Source of the DNA: Pseudoalteromonas piratica
Lineage (GTDB): Bacteria > Pseudomonadota > Gammaproteobacteria > Enterobacterales > Alteromonadaceae
DNA length: 64,000 nucleotides
Direction of reading: 5' to 3'
Assembly (NCBI RefSeq): GCF_000788395.1
Contig: NZ_CP009888.1
Coordinates: 2,686,001-2,750,000, forward strand
Under the pieces are notes generated by a model, which was not told the DNA's origin, did no database searches, and saw only the letters and a program-made list of their open reading frames with translations. Positions 56,660 to 64,000 of the stretch are shown here, piece by piece. Position 1 is the first letter of the stretch. Every line of letters begins with the position of its first letter. Both the position numbers and the translations under genes were made by a program.

Positions 56660-57814
56660 ATGAATAGTAGCGGTAATAGTTCAAAACATAAAACAAAAAT
56701 TGCATTACTCCTGACAGGTGGCGGTGCCCGTGCTGCTTATCAAGTGGGCGTTCTTAAAGCGATTGCAAAAAACTTACCTCGCAACCAAGCCATTCCATTT
56801 TCAATAATTAACGGCACATCTGCTGGCGCTATTAATGCAACTGCATTGGCATGCTACGCGTCATGTTATCAACTGGGTGTCAAAAAATTAGAATATGTTT
56901 GGAAAAACTTCCATACAGAACAGGTATATCACTCAAATTTTACGTCTGTCTTTGGCCACATATTGGCTAACATGCTACGTAGTTTTCAGTCAAATTATGA
57001 AAACCATCCACCAGCAAGCCTTTTCAATAATCAACCTTTACGTGGTTTATTACGCTCTGTGCTTGATTTAAAGCGTATTGATAACAATATTCGCAATGAC
57101 TACTTAGAAGCCCTTTCAATTACAGCTTCAAGTTATTCAAGTGGTGACTCCGTTGCATTTTTTCAGTCTAAACATGCTGAATCTTGGCAACGCGCCAAAC
57201 GACGTGGAGAAAAAACAACAATCAACATTGAGCACTTAATGGCGTCTAGTGCTATCCCCATGGTATTTCCAAGTACTAAAATCCGCCAAGGTTATTTTGG
57301 CGATGGTTCAGTGCACCAACACGCACCATTAAGCCCTGCTATTCATTTAGGGGCTGAAAAAGTATTTGTTATTGGGGTAGAGCAGCCTATTGATAATAAA
57401 TATTTTGGCTTTCAACCACATTACCCTGGCATTTCAACAATTGCAGGTCACCTACTCGATACCATATTCTCAGACACCTTGCGCGCAGATATTGAACGAT
57501 TAGAACGTATCAATCGAACGCTTTCATTAATTCCTGCAAAAGATAAACATAAAGAACTCAAACGTATTGCGCATTTCGTGATAAACCCATCACAAAACTT
57601 TAATGCCATTGCTACCGAGTACTACGATGTGATGCCAACATCAATCAAACTGTTGTTACGGAGTATTGGTGTTAAAAAACATTCGGAGTCGTCATTGGTC
57701 AGTTATTTACTGTTTGAAAAAGAATACACACAACATCTGATTGAAATTGGTTATCAAGATGGCTTGTCTCAGCTAGATGAAATTATGGCGTTTCTAGAGT
57801 TTACTAATACATAA
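56660..57814 (+). CDS. Patatin-like phospholipase
   Basis: The 384-residue product has the oxyanion-hole motif TGGGARAAYQ, the nucleophile elbow NGTSAGAIN (Ser about 53) and the catalytic aspartate motif FGDGSVHQ. It probably hydrolyses phospholipids in the cytoplasm or at the inner membrane; no signal peptide is seen. The closest family is RssA/patatin-type. It is followed within 14 bp by the convergent antiporter gene. Confidence 0.9.
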   Translation: MNSSGNSSKHKTKIALLLTGGGARAAYQVGVLKAIAKNLPRNQAIPFSIINGTSAGAINATALACYASCYQLGVKKLEYVWKNFHTEQVYHSNFTSVFGHILANMLRSFQSNYENHPPASLFNNQPLRGLLRSVLDLKRIDNNIRNDYLEALSITASSYSSGDSVAFFQSKHAESWQRAKRRGEKTTINIEHLMASSAIPMVFPSTKIRQGYFGDGSVHQHAPLSPAIHLGAEKVFVIGVEQPIDNKYFGFQPHYPGISTIAGHLLDTIFSDTLRADIERLERINRTLSLIPAKDKHKELKRIAHFVINPSQNFNAIATEYYDVMPTSIKLLLRSIGVKKHSESSLVSYLLFEKEYTQHLIEIGYQDGLSQLDEIMAFLEFTNT

Positions 57815-57827
57815 TACTTTTGTTGTG

Positions 57828-59816
57828 TTAACGCCCTTCAAGCAAAAACCGCTCTGCTCGCTCAACGCGACGCGGTTTGCCTCTTACAATCAGTATATCC
57901 TGCGCTAACAAAATGGTATCAAGTGGTGGTTCGCTTATTTCCTTTCCATCACGGCGAAGGCCCGTTACATCAACGCGTCGTTTGGCCAAATTTAGATCAT
58001 TGAGAGATCGCCCTTTAGCAAAGGCATCTTCAGTGATTGCTATGGCATGCAGAAATTCTAATGACTCAGATAAATCAGGCGATAACAGCGTACTATCCCC
58101 CGGAAAATAACCATGTAACAGCCCATAACGATTTTCTCGCTCGGCTTGTACTCTCTTTAAAATACGCCTCACTGGTACGCCAGTTAGAAATAATACATGA
58201 GAAACTAACATTAAACTTGCTTCTAGCTTTTCTGGAACGACTTCAGTGACACCCTCGGATTTTAATTCTGCTAAATGACGATCATCTCGCATACGCACCA
58301 AAATTTTCACATCAGGGGCTAATTGCTTAACGCTATTAACAATCGCAAACGCACTATCTTTATCAGAGAATGTAATTATCACCAAACGACTATGGGTTAT
58401 ATTCGCTCCCTTGAGCACATCTTTTTGCTTGGCTTGACCGTAATAAATGTTTTCTCCGGCAGCTTGCGCTTCTTTAACCCGAATAGCATCACTGTCAATA
58501 GCAACAAACGGAATGGCTTCTGTTTTTAAAAAACGTGCAATAATTTGCCCTACGCGACCATAACCACAAATCACAACATGCTGACTTAATCCTTCAAATC
58601 GCGAATCACTGTTATCTACGCCCGGCTCTGCATTTTTGAAGTGTCTTGGCGCAACAAAGTTAATCATTTTTAATGCTAGCACGCCGCCGTTGTCAACCAG
58701 ATAAGGCGTAATGGCCATACTTAAAACACCGACAGATAAGAGCAATGAAGCGTCAGCTGAATTGACTAGGGAGAATTTAAGCGCTAGTGACACCAATACA
58801 AAACTAAATTCCCCCATTTGGCACAGCATTAACCCTGTCGCAAGTGCATTTTCATGACTTTCACCCATCACCTTAGTAACGAAATAAGTAACTAGCACTT
58901 TAAGTGTCAATAATCCGACAAGGCCAAGAGCAACCCATTGTGCATTCATTACCACAAAAGCCATATCAAGTTGCATTCCGATTGTTATAAAGAACAACCC
59001 CATTAAAATATCACGAAACGGTCGAATATCCGCTTCGAGTTGGTGTCGGTATTCACTTTCACCAAGCATCATGCCCGCAAGAAAAGCGCCCAAAGCCATT
59101 GAGAGACCAAATGCAGACGTTAGTGCAGCGGCAATTAATGCAACCAAAATAGTTGTCAGTACAAATAACTCATCACTACGCGTTTGTGCTATTTCGCTAA
59201 ATATTTTGGGCAACACCCATTTACCTGCCGCCATTAACAAAGCTATTACAACTGCCCCCTTGGCTAGCGCAGCCAAAATAATAATCCATAATGACTGTTC
59301 AGCACCGCCAGCAAGAAGGGGTAAAGCAATTAACAATGGTACGACTGCAATGTCTTGAAACAGTAATACACCAATTGCAAGCTGCCCTTGCCTCGAACGT
59401 AACAATGGGGAACCGCTCACTTGCTTGACCACAATTGCAGTTGATGACAATGCCACTAAACTACCAATACTAAATGCTGCTACCAAGGAAATACCCGCAA
59501 GTAAGAGTATCAACATAGTTACCAAGGTCGTCAGCACAACTTGCATCAAGCCAACGCCAAAAACGATATGACGCATTGCAAGTAATCGTGGAATTGAAAA
59601 TTCAAGGCCAAGGCTAAACAACAAAAAAACAATACCCAGCTCAGCAATAAAGTGCATTTGCTCGCTCTGTTCAAGCCAAGCAAAGCCATCTTTACCGGCT
59701 AGGATCCCTACTGCCAAATAGGCAAGAATGGGGGGTAGGTTGAACCTTTTAAACAACCAAATCAGCACCACTGCGGCAATAAGAATGTAAAAATAAACAT
59801 CAAATGAATGCTGCAA
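57828..59816 (-). CDS. CPA2-type monovalent cation/proton antiporter with TrkA-N domain
   Basis: The 662-residue product has 12-13 membrane helices (about 1-370), a Rossmann-type TrkA-N domain with VVICGYGRVGQIIARFL (about 398 on), and a C-terminal TrkA-C domain. This is the layout of KefB/KefC/YbaL potassium efflux proteins. I chose the TTG at 59816 because GAGGTGG lies five bases upstream; an ORF from further upstream would add a non-conserved hydrophilic start. No glutathione-linked KefF/KefG partner is adjacent. Confidence 0.9.
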   Translation of the reverse strand: MQHSFDVYFYILIAAVVLIWLFKRFNLPPILAYLAVGILAGKDGFAWLEQSEQMHFIAELGIVFLLFSLGLEFSIPRLLAMRHIVFGVGLMQVVLTTLVTMLILLLAGISLVAAFSIGSLVALSSTAIVVKQVSGSPLLRSRQGQLAIGVLLFQDIAVVPLLIALPLLAGGAEQSLWIIILAALAKGAVVIALLMAAGKWVLPKIFSEIAQTRSDELFVLTTILVALIAAALTSAFGLSMALGAFLAGMMLGESEYRHQLEADIRPFRDILMGLFFITIGMQLDMAFVVMNAQWVALGLVGLLTLKVLVTYFVTKVMGESHENALATGLMLCQMGEFSFVLVSLALKFSLVNSADASLLLSVGVLSMAITPYLVDNGGVLALKMINFVAPRHFKNAEPGVDNSDSRFEGLSQHVVICGYGRVGQIIARFLKTEAIPFVAIDSDAIRVKEAQAAGENIYYGQAKQKDVLKGANITHSRLVIITFSDKDSAFAIVNSVKQLAPDVKILVRMRDDRHLAELKSEGVTEVVPEKLEASLMLVSHVLFLTGVPVRRILKRVQAERENRYGLLHGYFPGDSTLLSPDLSESLEFLHAIAITEDAFAKGRSLNDLNLAKRRVDVTGLRRDGKEISEPPLDTILLAQDILIVRGKPRRVERAERFLLEGR

Positions 59817-59994
59817 AAACCACCTCAAAAGTAAGCAATAGAAAACGGCGGAAAAATGACAACCAATCCACCTCTTCTTTTTTCCACTAAATAAATATAG
59901 CAAGTGGTTGTTTTTCTGCCACTTAGTAATAATGGCTTAGTTTTTGCTTTATTCGTACGTAACAAATCTTTTGCGGTATTTTGAGGGTAGTAAA

Positions 59995-60888
59995 GTGGAA
60001 AACGTACATGTATTGACACGCCAACAAGACAATAACGGCGATTATTTGCCGTATGGGCAACTTTATGCTGAACAGAATCAAGTTAACCAAACGCATGCAT
60101 TAGTCACTCAACTGCAAAAAACGCTTGAATTAAGTAAGCTGATAAATATGTTTTCAGCAGAAGCTGCACGCATTGCGCAATTTGCCGGCCTTCAATTTCA
60201 TAGCACCGAAGGTGTGATTGAAATGACCGGAAGCAAAAGCGAGGGTAAAAACTACGCCTTTGACTTAATGGCAGATGGCGAGCGATTAGGTCAGTTAATC
60301 TACTTTTCGCAAAACTTAACACACTACGCAAAGCAAAAGTTAGCAAAATTACACTCTGTGCTAGTTTACCCTCTTCGCAATGCATTATTGTTTTCGCGCG
60401 TACAAAAGCTTGCCACAAAAGATGCGTTAACAGGCTTAAACAACCGCAGTATGTTTGATGATAGCCTTTATCGTAAACTGGAACGTAGTCGTCGCCATCA
60501 TAGAAGTTTTGGTTTAATGCTCTTAGATTTGGATAACTTTAAGCAAGTAAATGATAGCCAAGGCCATCAAATTGGCGATCAAGTATTGATCAACTTTGCC
60601 GAAATTTTAAGTGACTGCGTGCGAGGCACAGATACCGTATTTAGGTTTGGTGGAGATGAATTCGCAATTTTAATTGACGATGATAACTGTGATGTATGCC
60701 ATATTCTTGCAAACCGGATCAGATCTCGTGTTCATTCAAACCAACTACTTGCATCTCATTCTGTTACAACAAGCATCGGTTTTTCATTAAGCAATGCCAA
60801 AGATATACCTAATAGTATTTTTGAGCGTGCTGATAAAGCACTTTATGCAGCCAAAAGAGAAGGCCGTGATTGTTACAAAATTAACTAA
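59995..60888 (+). CDS. Diguanylate cyclase (GGDEF) with N-terminal sensory domain
   Basis: The 297-residue product has an N-terminal GAF-like domain (about 30-130) and a C-terminal GGDEF domain with ALTGLNNRSMFD, the metal-binding LLDLDNFKQVND and an intact FGGDEFA. It should make c-di-GMP. No RxxD inhibitory site is evident. I chose GTG 59995, which follows GAGGG at good spacing. It is divergent from the antiporter gene. Confidence 0.9.
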   Translation: MENVHVLTRQQDNNGDYLPYGQLYAEQNQVNQTHALVTQLQKTLELSKLINMFSAEAARIAQFAGLQFHSTEGVIEMTGSKSEGKNYAFDLMADGERLGQLIYFSQNLTHYAKQKLAKLHSVLVYPLRNALLFSRVQKLATKDALTGLNNRSMFDDSLYRKLERSRRHHRSFGLMLLDLDNFKQVNDSQGHQIGDQVLINFAEILSDCVRGTDTVFRFGGDEFAILIDDDNCDVCHILANRIRSRVHSNQLLASHSVTTSIGFSLSNAKDIPNSIFERADKALYAAKREGRDCYKIN

Positions 60889-60914
60889 AAAGGAAGCGCT
60901 AGCTTCCTTTTTTC
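60886..60914. terminator. Bidirectional terminator, overlaps two gene ends
   Basis: AGGAAGC and GCTTCCT (60891-60908, loop GCTA) lie between A5 and T6. It serves the GGDEF gene and the small membrane protein gene, whose stop codon lies in it. Confidence 0.88.
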
Positions 60915-61234
60915 AACTTATAAACGGTAAGTAAGAAACATACCCCGACAAAAAATGCACCGAGTAAGTTGGCAATGTCATAAAAACTAGTTAAAGGCGT
61001 TAAAACAATACAAACGAGCGGACAAACTACTGCCAAAATAAAAAACTTGCCCCCCTTTCCGAGCCAGTATGCAAGAAGTAATAATGCTGTAATAACGCCA
61101 AATGCCCCGCCATAAGTCACAACAACTAAATTGGTCGATAACACTAAGCTAACAACTAAAATTACTGCAAATACTAACAATCCTAAGTGTGCCTGCCCTA
61201 TTAAAGAAAACCCGACTGCTTGACTCGTTTTCAT
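60899..61234 (-). CDS. Four-helix membrane protein of unknown function
   Basis: The 111-residue product is almost all hydrophobic, with four predicted helices (about 8-30, 33-55, 60-80 and 85-105). I chose the ATG at 61234, which follows AAGGAG. It begins directly after tilS, so it is probably in the accA-tilS operon. No family recognised. Confidence 0.65.
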   Translation of the reverse strand: MKTSQAVGFSLIGQAHLGLLVFAVILVVSLVLSTNLVVVTYGGAFGVITALLLLAYWLGKGGKFFILAVVCPLVCIVLTPLTSFYDIANLLGAFFVGVCFLLTVYKLKKGS

Positions 61235-61235
61235 G

Positions 61236-62522
61236 TTACTCCTTCTCAATCCAAAGTACGCCATTCTCACTATATGCAGATTTGTCTATTCCAAGACCAA
61301 TCACTTGGACTAGTTTATCATTATAAAAAATTCCCGCAAAATGAGGGCGCTGCCAAGGCGGTATACCTGCTTCTTTAAGCCATGTATTTACTGACTTAGT
61401 GCAGTTTCGTTTTTTTAAAGTAAGTTTTTCGCTGCCGATATTAAAGCGCACGTTGACCATTTCATCCTCAGTAGGCAAACGTATTCCATGTGCGGCTTCT
61501 ATCACTTTAAATTTGCACCCTGCACTATTTGATTCGGTAAGGGCTGTGATATCTTTTGGAACCGCTTTTGGATAAACAACATAAAGTGCTGCTTGATATC
61601 GGCACACAGCAAAATCACCGCAATTAATTTGCACTTGAGCATCCGCTTTTGCATGCAGCCCTTGCTCTCTAATTTGATTCAAAACCTTTTGAGAGGGAAA
61701 TTGCAATTGCTGACTTTGAAGCCAAAATCGTATTAGGTTTTCAATGCGCACGCGTGAAAACGAAGACAGTTTATCAAGTATTAACCTGTCTTCAGCTATG
61801 CACTGCTTTGCATCTTCAGCAATGTACTCATCTAGTAATCGCTGTTGCGATTGAAGTAGCTGAGTCACTCTAAATACCGTACGACTAAACCCTTCAAAAC
61901 GAGCATTTAATTGCGGCAACACATGATTACGCAAATAGTTACGATCGAATTTATCGTCTGCATTTGATTCATCAGTGATATGCTCTAAAGCAAAATTCGT
62001 AGCATAGTGCTCAATATCATTTCTTGAAACTGCCAATAGCGGACGGACAACTGTTATCCCCATATCGTTGACGCTTTCATGCTTGATTGCACCAAGCCCC
62101 AGTAAACCGGCACCTCGCTTTAAGCGGATAAAGAAGGTCTCTACTTGATCGTCAAGGTGTTGCCCAACAAGCAAACAGGAGTTTGGCAGCATAGAGTATT
62201 TGATAGCTTGGTATCGCGCATCGCGCGCAATGGCCTCAAGGCTTTGCCTTGGGCTTAAATGAAGTGAGACTTCTGATGCTTCGAAAGGGATATTCCAGCT
62301 CTGACAAAGGTTTTCGCAGAAGGTTTGCCAATCCGAAGCATTATCGCTCAAGCCATGATTGACATGGACGGCTTTGAGTTCAATATGATTGAATTCATCG
62401 TGCAAACGTTTCGCAAGGTGCAATAAAACGACCGAATCTACCCCACCTGACAAAGCGACGGTATATTGGGTAAATCCTTTTTCAAGAAGGGTATTTTTAA
62501 ACGTTTGGTATATATCTTTCAT
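61236..62522 (-). CDS. tilS: tRNA(Ile)-lysidine synthetase
   Basis: The 428-residue product has the PP-loop SGGVDSVVLL near residue 24 and a C-terminal TilS domain with LKKRNCTKSVNTWLKEAGIP and WQRPHFAGIFYNDKLVQVIGLGI. It adds lysine to C34 of the tRNA that reads AUA. The ATG at 62522 lies just after the accA terminator and has no clear ribosome-binding site, so expression by read-through from accA is likely. Confidence 0.93.
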   Translation of the reverse strand: MKDIYQTFKNTLLEKGFTQYTVALSGGVDSVVLLHLAKRLHDEFNHIELKAVHVNHGLSDNASDWQTFCENLCQSWNIPFEASEVSLHLSPRQSLEAIARDARYQAIKYSMLPNSCLLVGQHLDDQVETFFIRLKRGAGLLGLGAIKHESVNDMGITVVRPLLAVSRNDIEHYATNFALEHITDESNADDKFDRNYLRNHVLPQLNARFEGFSRTVFRVTQLLQSQQRLLDEYIAEDAKQCIAEDRLILDKLSSFSRVRIENLIRFWLQSQQLQFPSQKVLNQIREQGLHAKADAQVQINCGDFAVCRYQAALYVVYPKAVPKDITALTESNSAGCKFKVIEAAHGIRLPTEDEMVNVRFNIGSEKLTLKKRNCTKSVNTWLKEAGIPPWQRPHFAGIFYNDKLVQVIGLGIDKSAYSENGVLWIEKE

Positions 62523-62526
62523 AAAC

Positions 62527-62555
62527 AAAAAAAGCCGCAAAATGCGGCTTTTTCC
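62527..62555 (-). terminator. Terminator between accA and tilS
   Basis: AAGCCGC and GCGGCTT (62532-62550, loop AAAAT) are followed on the minus strand by T7. The U-tract ends about five bases before the tilS ATG, so there is no room for a tilS promoter between them. Confidence 0.88.
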
Positions 62556-62567
62556 TAAATCTTACGG

Positions 62568-63524
62568 TTAACAGTAACCAAAAGACATTAAACGCTCGTA
62601 GCGTTGCTCTAACATTTCTTCCAATGATAAAGCTTTCAACTCACTTAAGTCACGCTTAATTTGTGCTTTAAGCGATTTAGCCATCGCATCATAGTTACGA
62701 TGTGCGCCGCCTAATGGTTCTTCAACAATCGAGTTGATTAAGTCTAAGCTCTTAACACGATCAGCACTTACACCCATTGCTTCTGCCGCAAGTGGGGCTT
62801 TTTCTGCGCTTTTCCAAAGAATTGACGCACACCCTTCCGGCGAGATAACTGAGTAAGTACTGTACTGAAGCATATTAACGCGGTCGCCTACACCAATTGC
62901 TAACGCACCGCCTGAACCACCTTCACCAATTACCGTACAAATTACTGGTACTTTAAGGCCTGCCATCACTTTTAAGTTTTTCGCGATTGCTTCACTTTGA
63001 CCACGCTCTTCTGCACCAACCCCCGGGTAGGCTCCTGGCGTATCGATAAACGTAATAATAGGCATATTAAAACGTTCAGCCATTTCCATTAAGCGTAATG
63101 CTTTACGGTAACCTTCTGGCTTAGGCATACCAAAGTTACGCTTAATTTTTTCAGCTGTATCACGGCCTTTTTGTTGACCGATTACCATTACAGGCTCGCC
63201 ATCTAAACGTGCAATACCGCCAACAATTGCCGGGTCATTTGCAAACGCACGGTCGCCAGCTAGCTCGTCAAATTCAGTAAAAATACGCTCAACATAATCT
63301 TTGGTATACGGGCGTAACGGGTGGCGCGCAAGTTGCGAAACTTGCCAAGGGCCTAGATCTGAAAAGATTTTATTGGTAAGTTCCACGCTTTTATCTTTAA
63401 GGCGTGATACTTCTTCTTCAAGGCTAAGATCCAGTTCACCACCGCGACCTACATTTTTAAGTTCTTCAATTTTTGCTTCCAACTCTGCGATTGGAAGTTC
63501 AAAATCAAGATAATTGAGACTCAT
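62568..63524 (-). CDS. accA: Acetyl-CoA carboxylase carboxyltransferase subunit alpha
   Basis: The 318-residue product matches Acc[18 protein letters not shown] at the start, [35 protein letters not shown] in the middle and [15 protein letters not shown]. It makes malonyl-CoA with AccD. It lies 12 bp after dnaE, the usual gammaproteobacterial order. Confidence 0.96.
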   Translation of the reverse strand: MSLNYLDFELPIAELEAKIEELKNVGRGGELDLSLEEEVSRLKDKSVELTNKIFSDLGPWQVSQLARHPLRPYTKDYVERIFTEFDELAGDRAFANDPAIVGGIARLDGEPVMVIGQQKGRDTAEKIKRNFGMPKPEGYRKALRLMEMAERFNMPIITFIDTPGAYPGVGAEERGQSEAIAKNLKVMAGLKVPVICTVIGEGGSGGALAIGVGDRVNMLQYSTYSVISPEGCASILWKSAEKAPLAAEAMGVSADRVKSLDLINSIVEEPLGGAHRNYDAMAKSLKAQIKRDLSELKALSLEEMLEQRYERLMSFGYC

Positions 63525-63536
63525 GCTCTAAACTAC

Positions 63537-64000
63537 CTAATTAAATTCTAGTTCAATATTTTGTGCTACTAAGCGTGAGAGATTAGCAAGTAACTCATCA
63601 CTAGGTGTAACACACCACTGTGTTCCTAATGAAAGCTCAGTTGTTGCATCTGGGCGTTCATATTGAATTCTTATCGGGCAAGTACCAAATTTGTACGGGG
63701 TGATGGCATGCTCTAAACGAGACAGGAAGTTATCATTCACTTCCTGCATTTTCACCGTCATTTTTATATTTTTAACCCGTTTTTCGCGAACAGATTCGAT
63801 ACTTGCAACTTCGCGAGCGGTCATTGTAATACCACCTGAGAAGTTATCAAAGCTGACCACACCAGATATCACCAAGATATTGTTCATTTGCAGCAGTTCT
63901 TGGTAAGTTTCGAACTGTTCAGGAAATAAACGAATATCAATTCGGGCACTTTTATCATCTAATGTGAGTAACCCCCAACGCTTCCCTTTTTTATTAATTA
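63537..64000 (-). CDS. dnaE: DNA polymerase III alpha subunit, C-terminal end (cut by window edge)
   Basis: The reading frame is open to the right edge and gives about 154 codons. It holds the C-terminal OB-type domain: WGLLTLDDKSARIDIRLFPE, then ILVISGVVSFDNFSGGITMTARE, and ends with VAQNIELEFN. This matches the C-terminus of DnaE. It precedes accA as in E. coli. Confidence 0.92.
   Translation of the reverse strand, partial: INKKGKRWGLLTLDDKSARIDIRLFPEQFETYQELLQMNNILVISGVVSFDNFSGGITMTAREVASIESVREKRVKNIKMTVKMQEVNDNFLSRLEHAITPYKFGTCPIRIQYERPDATTELSLGTQWCVTPSDELLANLSRLVAQNIELEFN

Noticed and set aside
63537..63887. A separate 116-residue gene starting at 63887
   Set aside because: The frame stays open to the window edge and the sequence matches the C-terminus of DnaE, so this is an internal ATG of dnaE.

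Overview
The window looks like chromosomal DNA of a marine gammaproteobacterium of the order Alteromonadales, most likely Pseudoalteromonas or a close relative. This is inferred from AT-rich DNA, a GH18/AA10 chitin-degradation cluster, a TonB operon of the TtpC/DUF3450 type, the DUF3080 and DUF3014 families, and housekeeping orders such as apt-dnaX-ybaB, priC near rsmS and dnaE-accA-tilS. No tRNA, rRNA, insertion sequence, CRISPR array or phage gene was seen. One structural RNA is present: the SRP RNA ffs at about 55.5 kb, minus strand.

Layout. 1-2.4 kb: a minus-strand ECF sigma / anti-sigma pair followed by two tandem PDZ-type exported proteins, the second cut by the window edge. 2.6-10.1 kb: a chitinolytic operon (ChiC-type GH18, AA10 lytic polysaccharide monooxygenase, ChiA-type GH18), all secreted, with CBM5/12 chitin-binding modules and a hairpin in each intergenic gap. 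10.7-18.8 kb: an AT-rich six-gene run that I read as a RADAR anti-phage locus. It has a SLATT-type membrane protein, the RdrA ATPase and the RdrB adenosine-deaminase-like protein, extended by a three-helix membrane protein, a PD-(D/E)XK-type nuclease and an unassigned 208-residue protein. 19.2-20.5 kb: a beta-CASP metallo-beta-lactamase RNA nuclease. 20.6-26.3 kb: a tightly overlapping operon encoding what appears to be a closed glucosylglycerate cycle (glycerate kinase-phosphatase fusion, glucosyl-3-phosphoglycerate synthase, glucosylglycerate phosphorylase, GalU). 26.5-27.7 kb: an SCP-x-like thiolase.

27.8-31.1 kb: apt-dnaX-ybaB, in which dnaX carries 26 perfect CAACAG units coding 52 consecutive glutamines and a candidate -1 frameshift site. 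31.2-33.6 kb: a copper-RiPP locus of the HvfABC/bufferin kind whose precursor has 16 EGKCG motifs, next to a 41-residue membrane protein behind a perfect FNR-type box. 33.8-36.9 kb: dusC, a DksA-type zinc protein, a DUF3080 lipoprotein and a degenerate GGDEF protein. 36.9-41.9 kb: a DUF3450-TtpC-ExbB-ExbD-TonB-TPR energy-transduction operon. 42.3-47 kb: a TPR-sulfotransferase and a large TonB-dependent receptor.

47.3-54.6 kb: polB divergent from dinG, then a TSUP permease, priC, an HDAC-fold deacetylase, a ComFB-type protein and rsmS. 54.6-64 kb: a periplasmic solute-binding-like protein, ffs, a DUF3014 protein, a patatin phospholipase, a CPA2 potassium/proton antiporter, an active-looking GGDEF protein, a small membrane protein, tilS, accA and the 3' end of dnaE.

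The strongest candidates for something new are the expanded RADAR locus, the 16-motif copper RiPP precursor, the self-contained glucosylglycerate cycle with its kinase-phosphatase fusion, and the polyglutamine DnaX.
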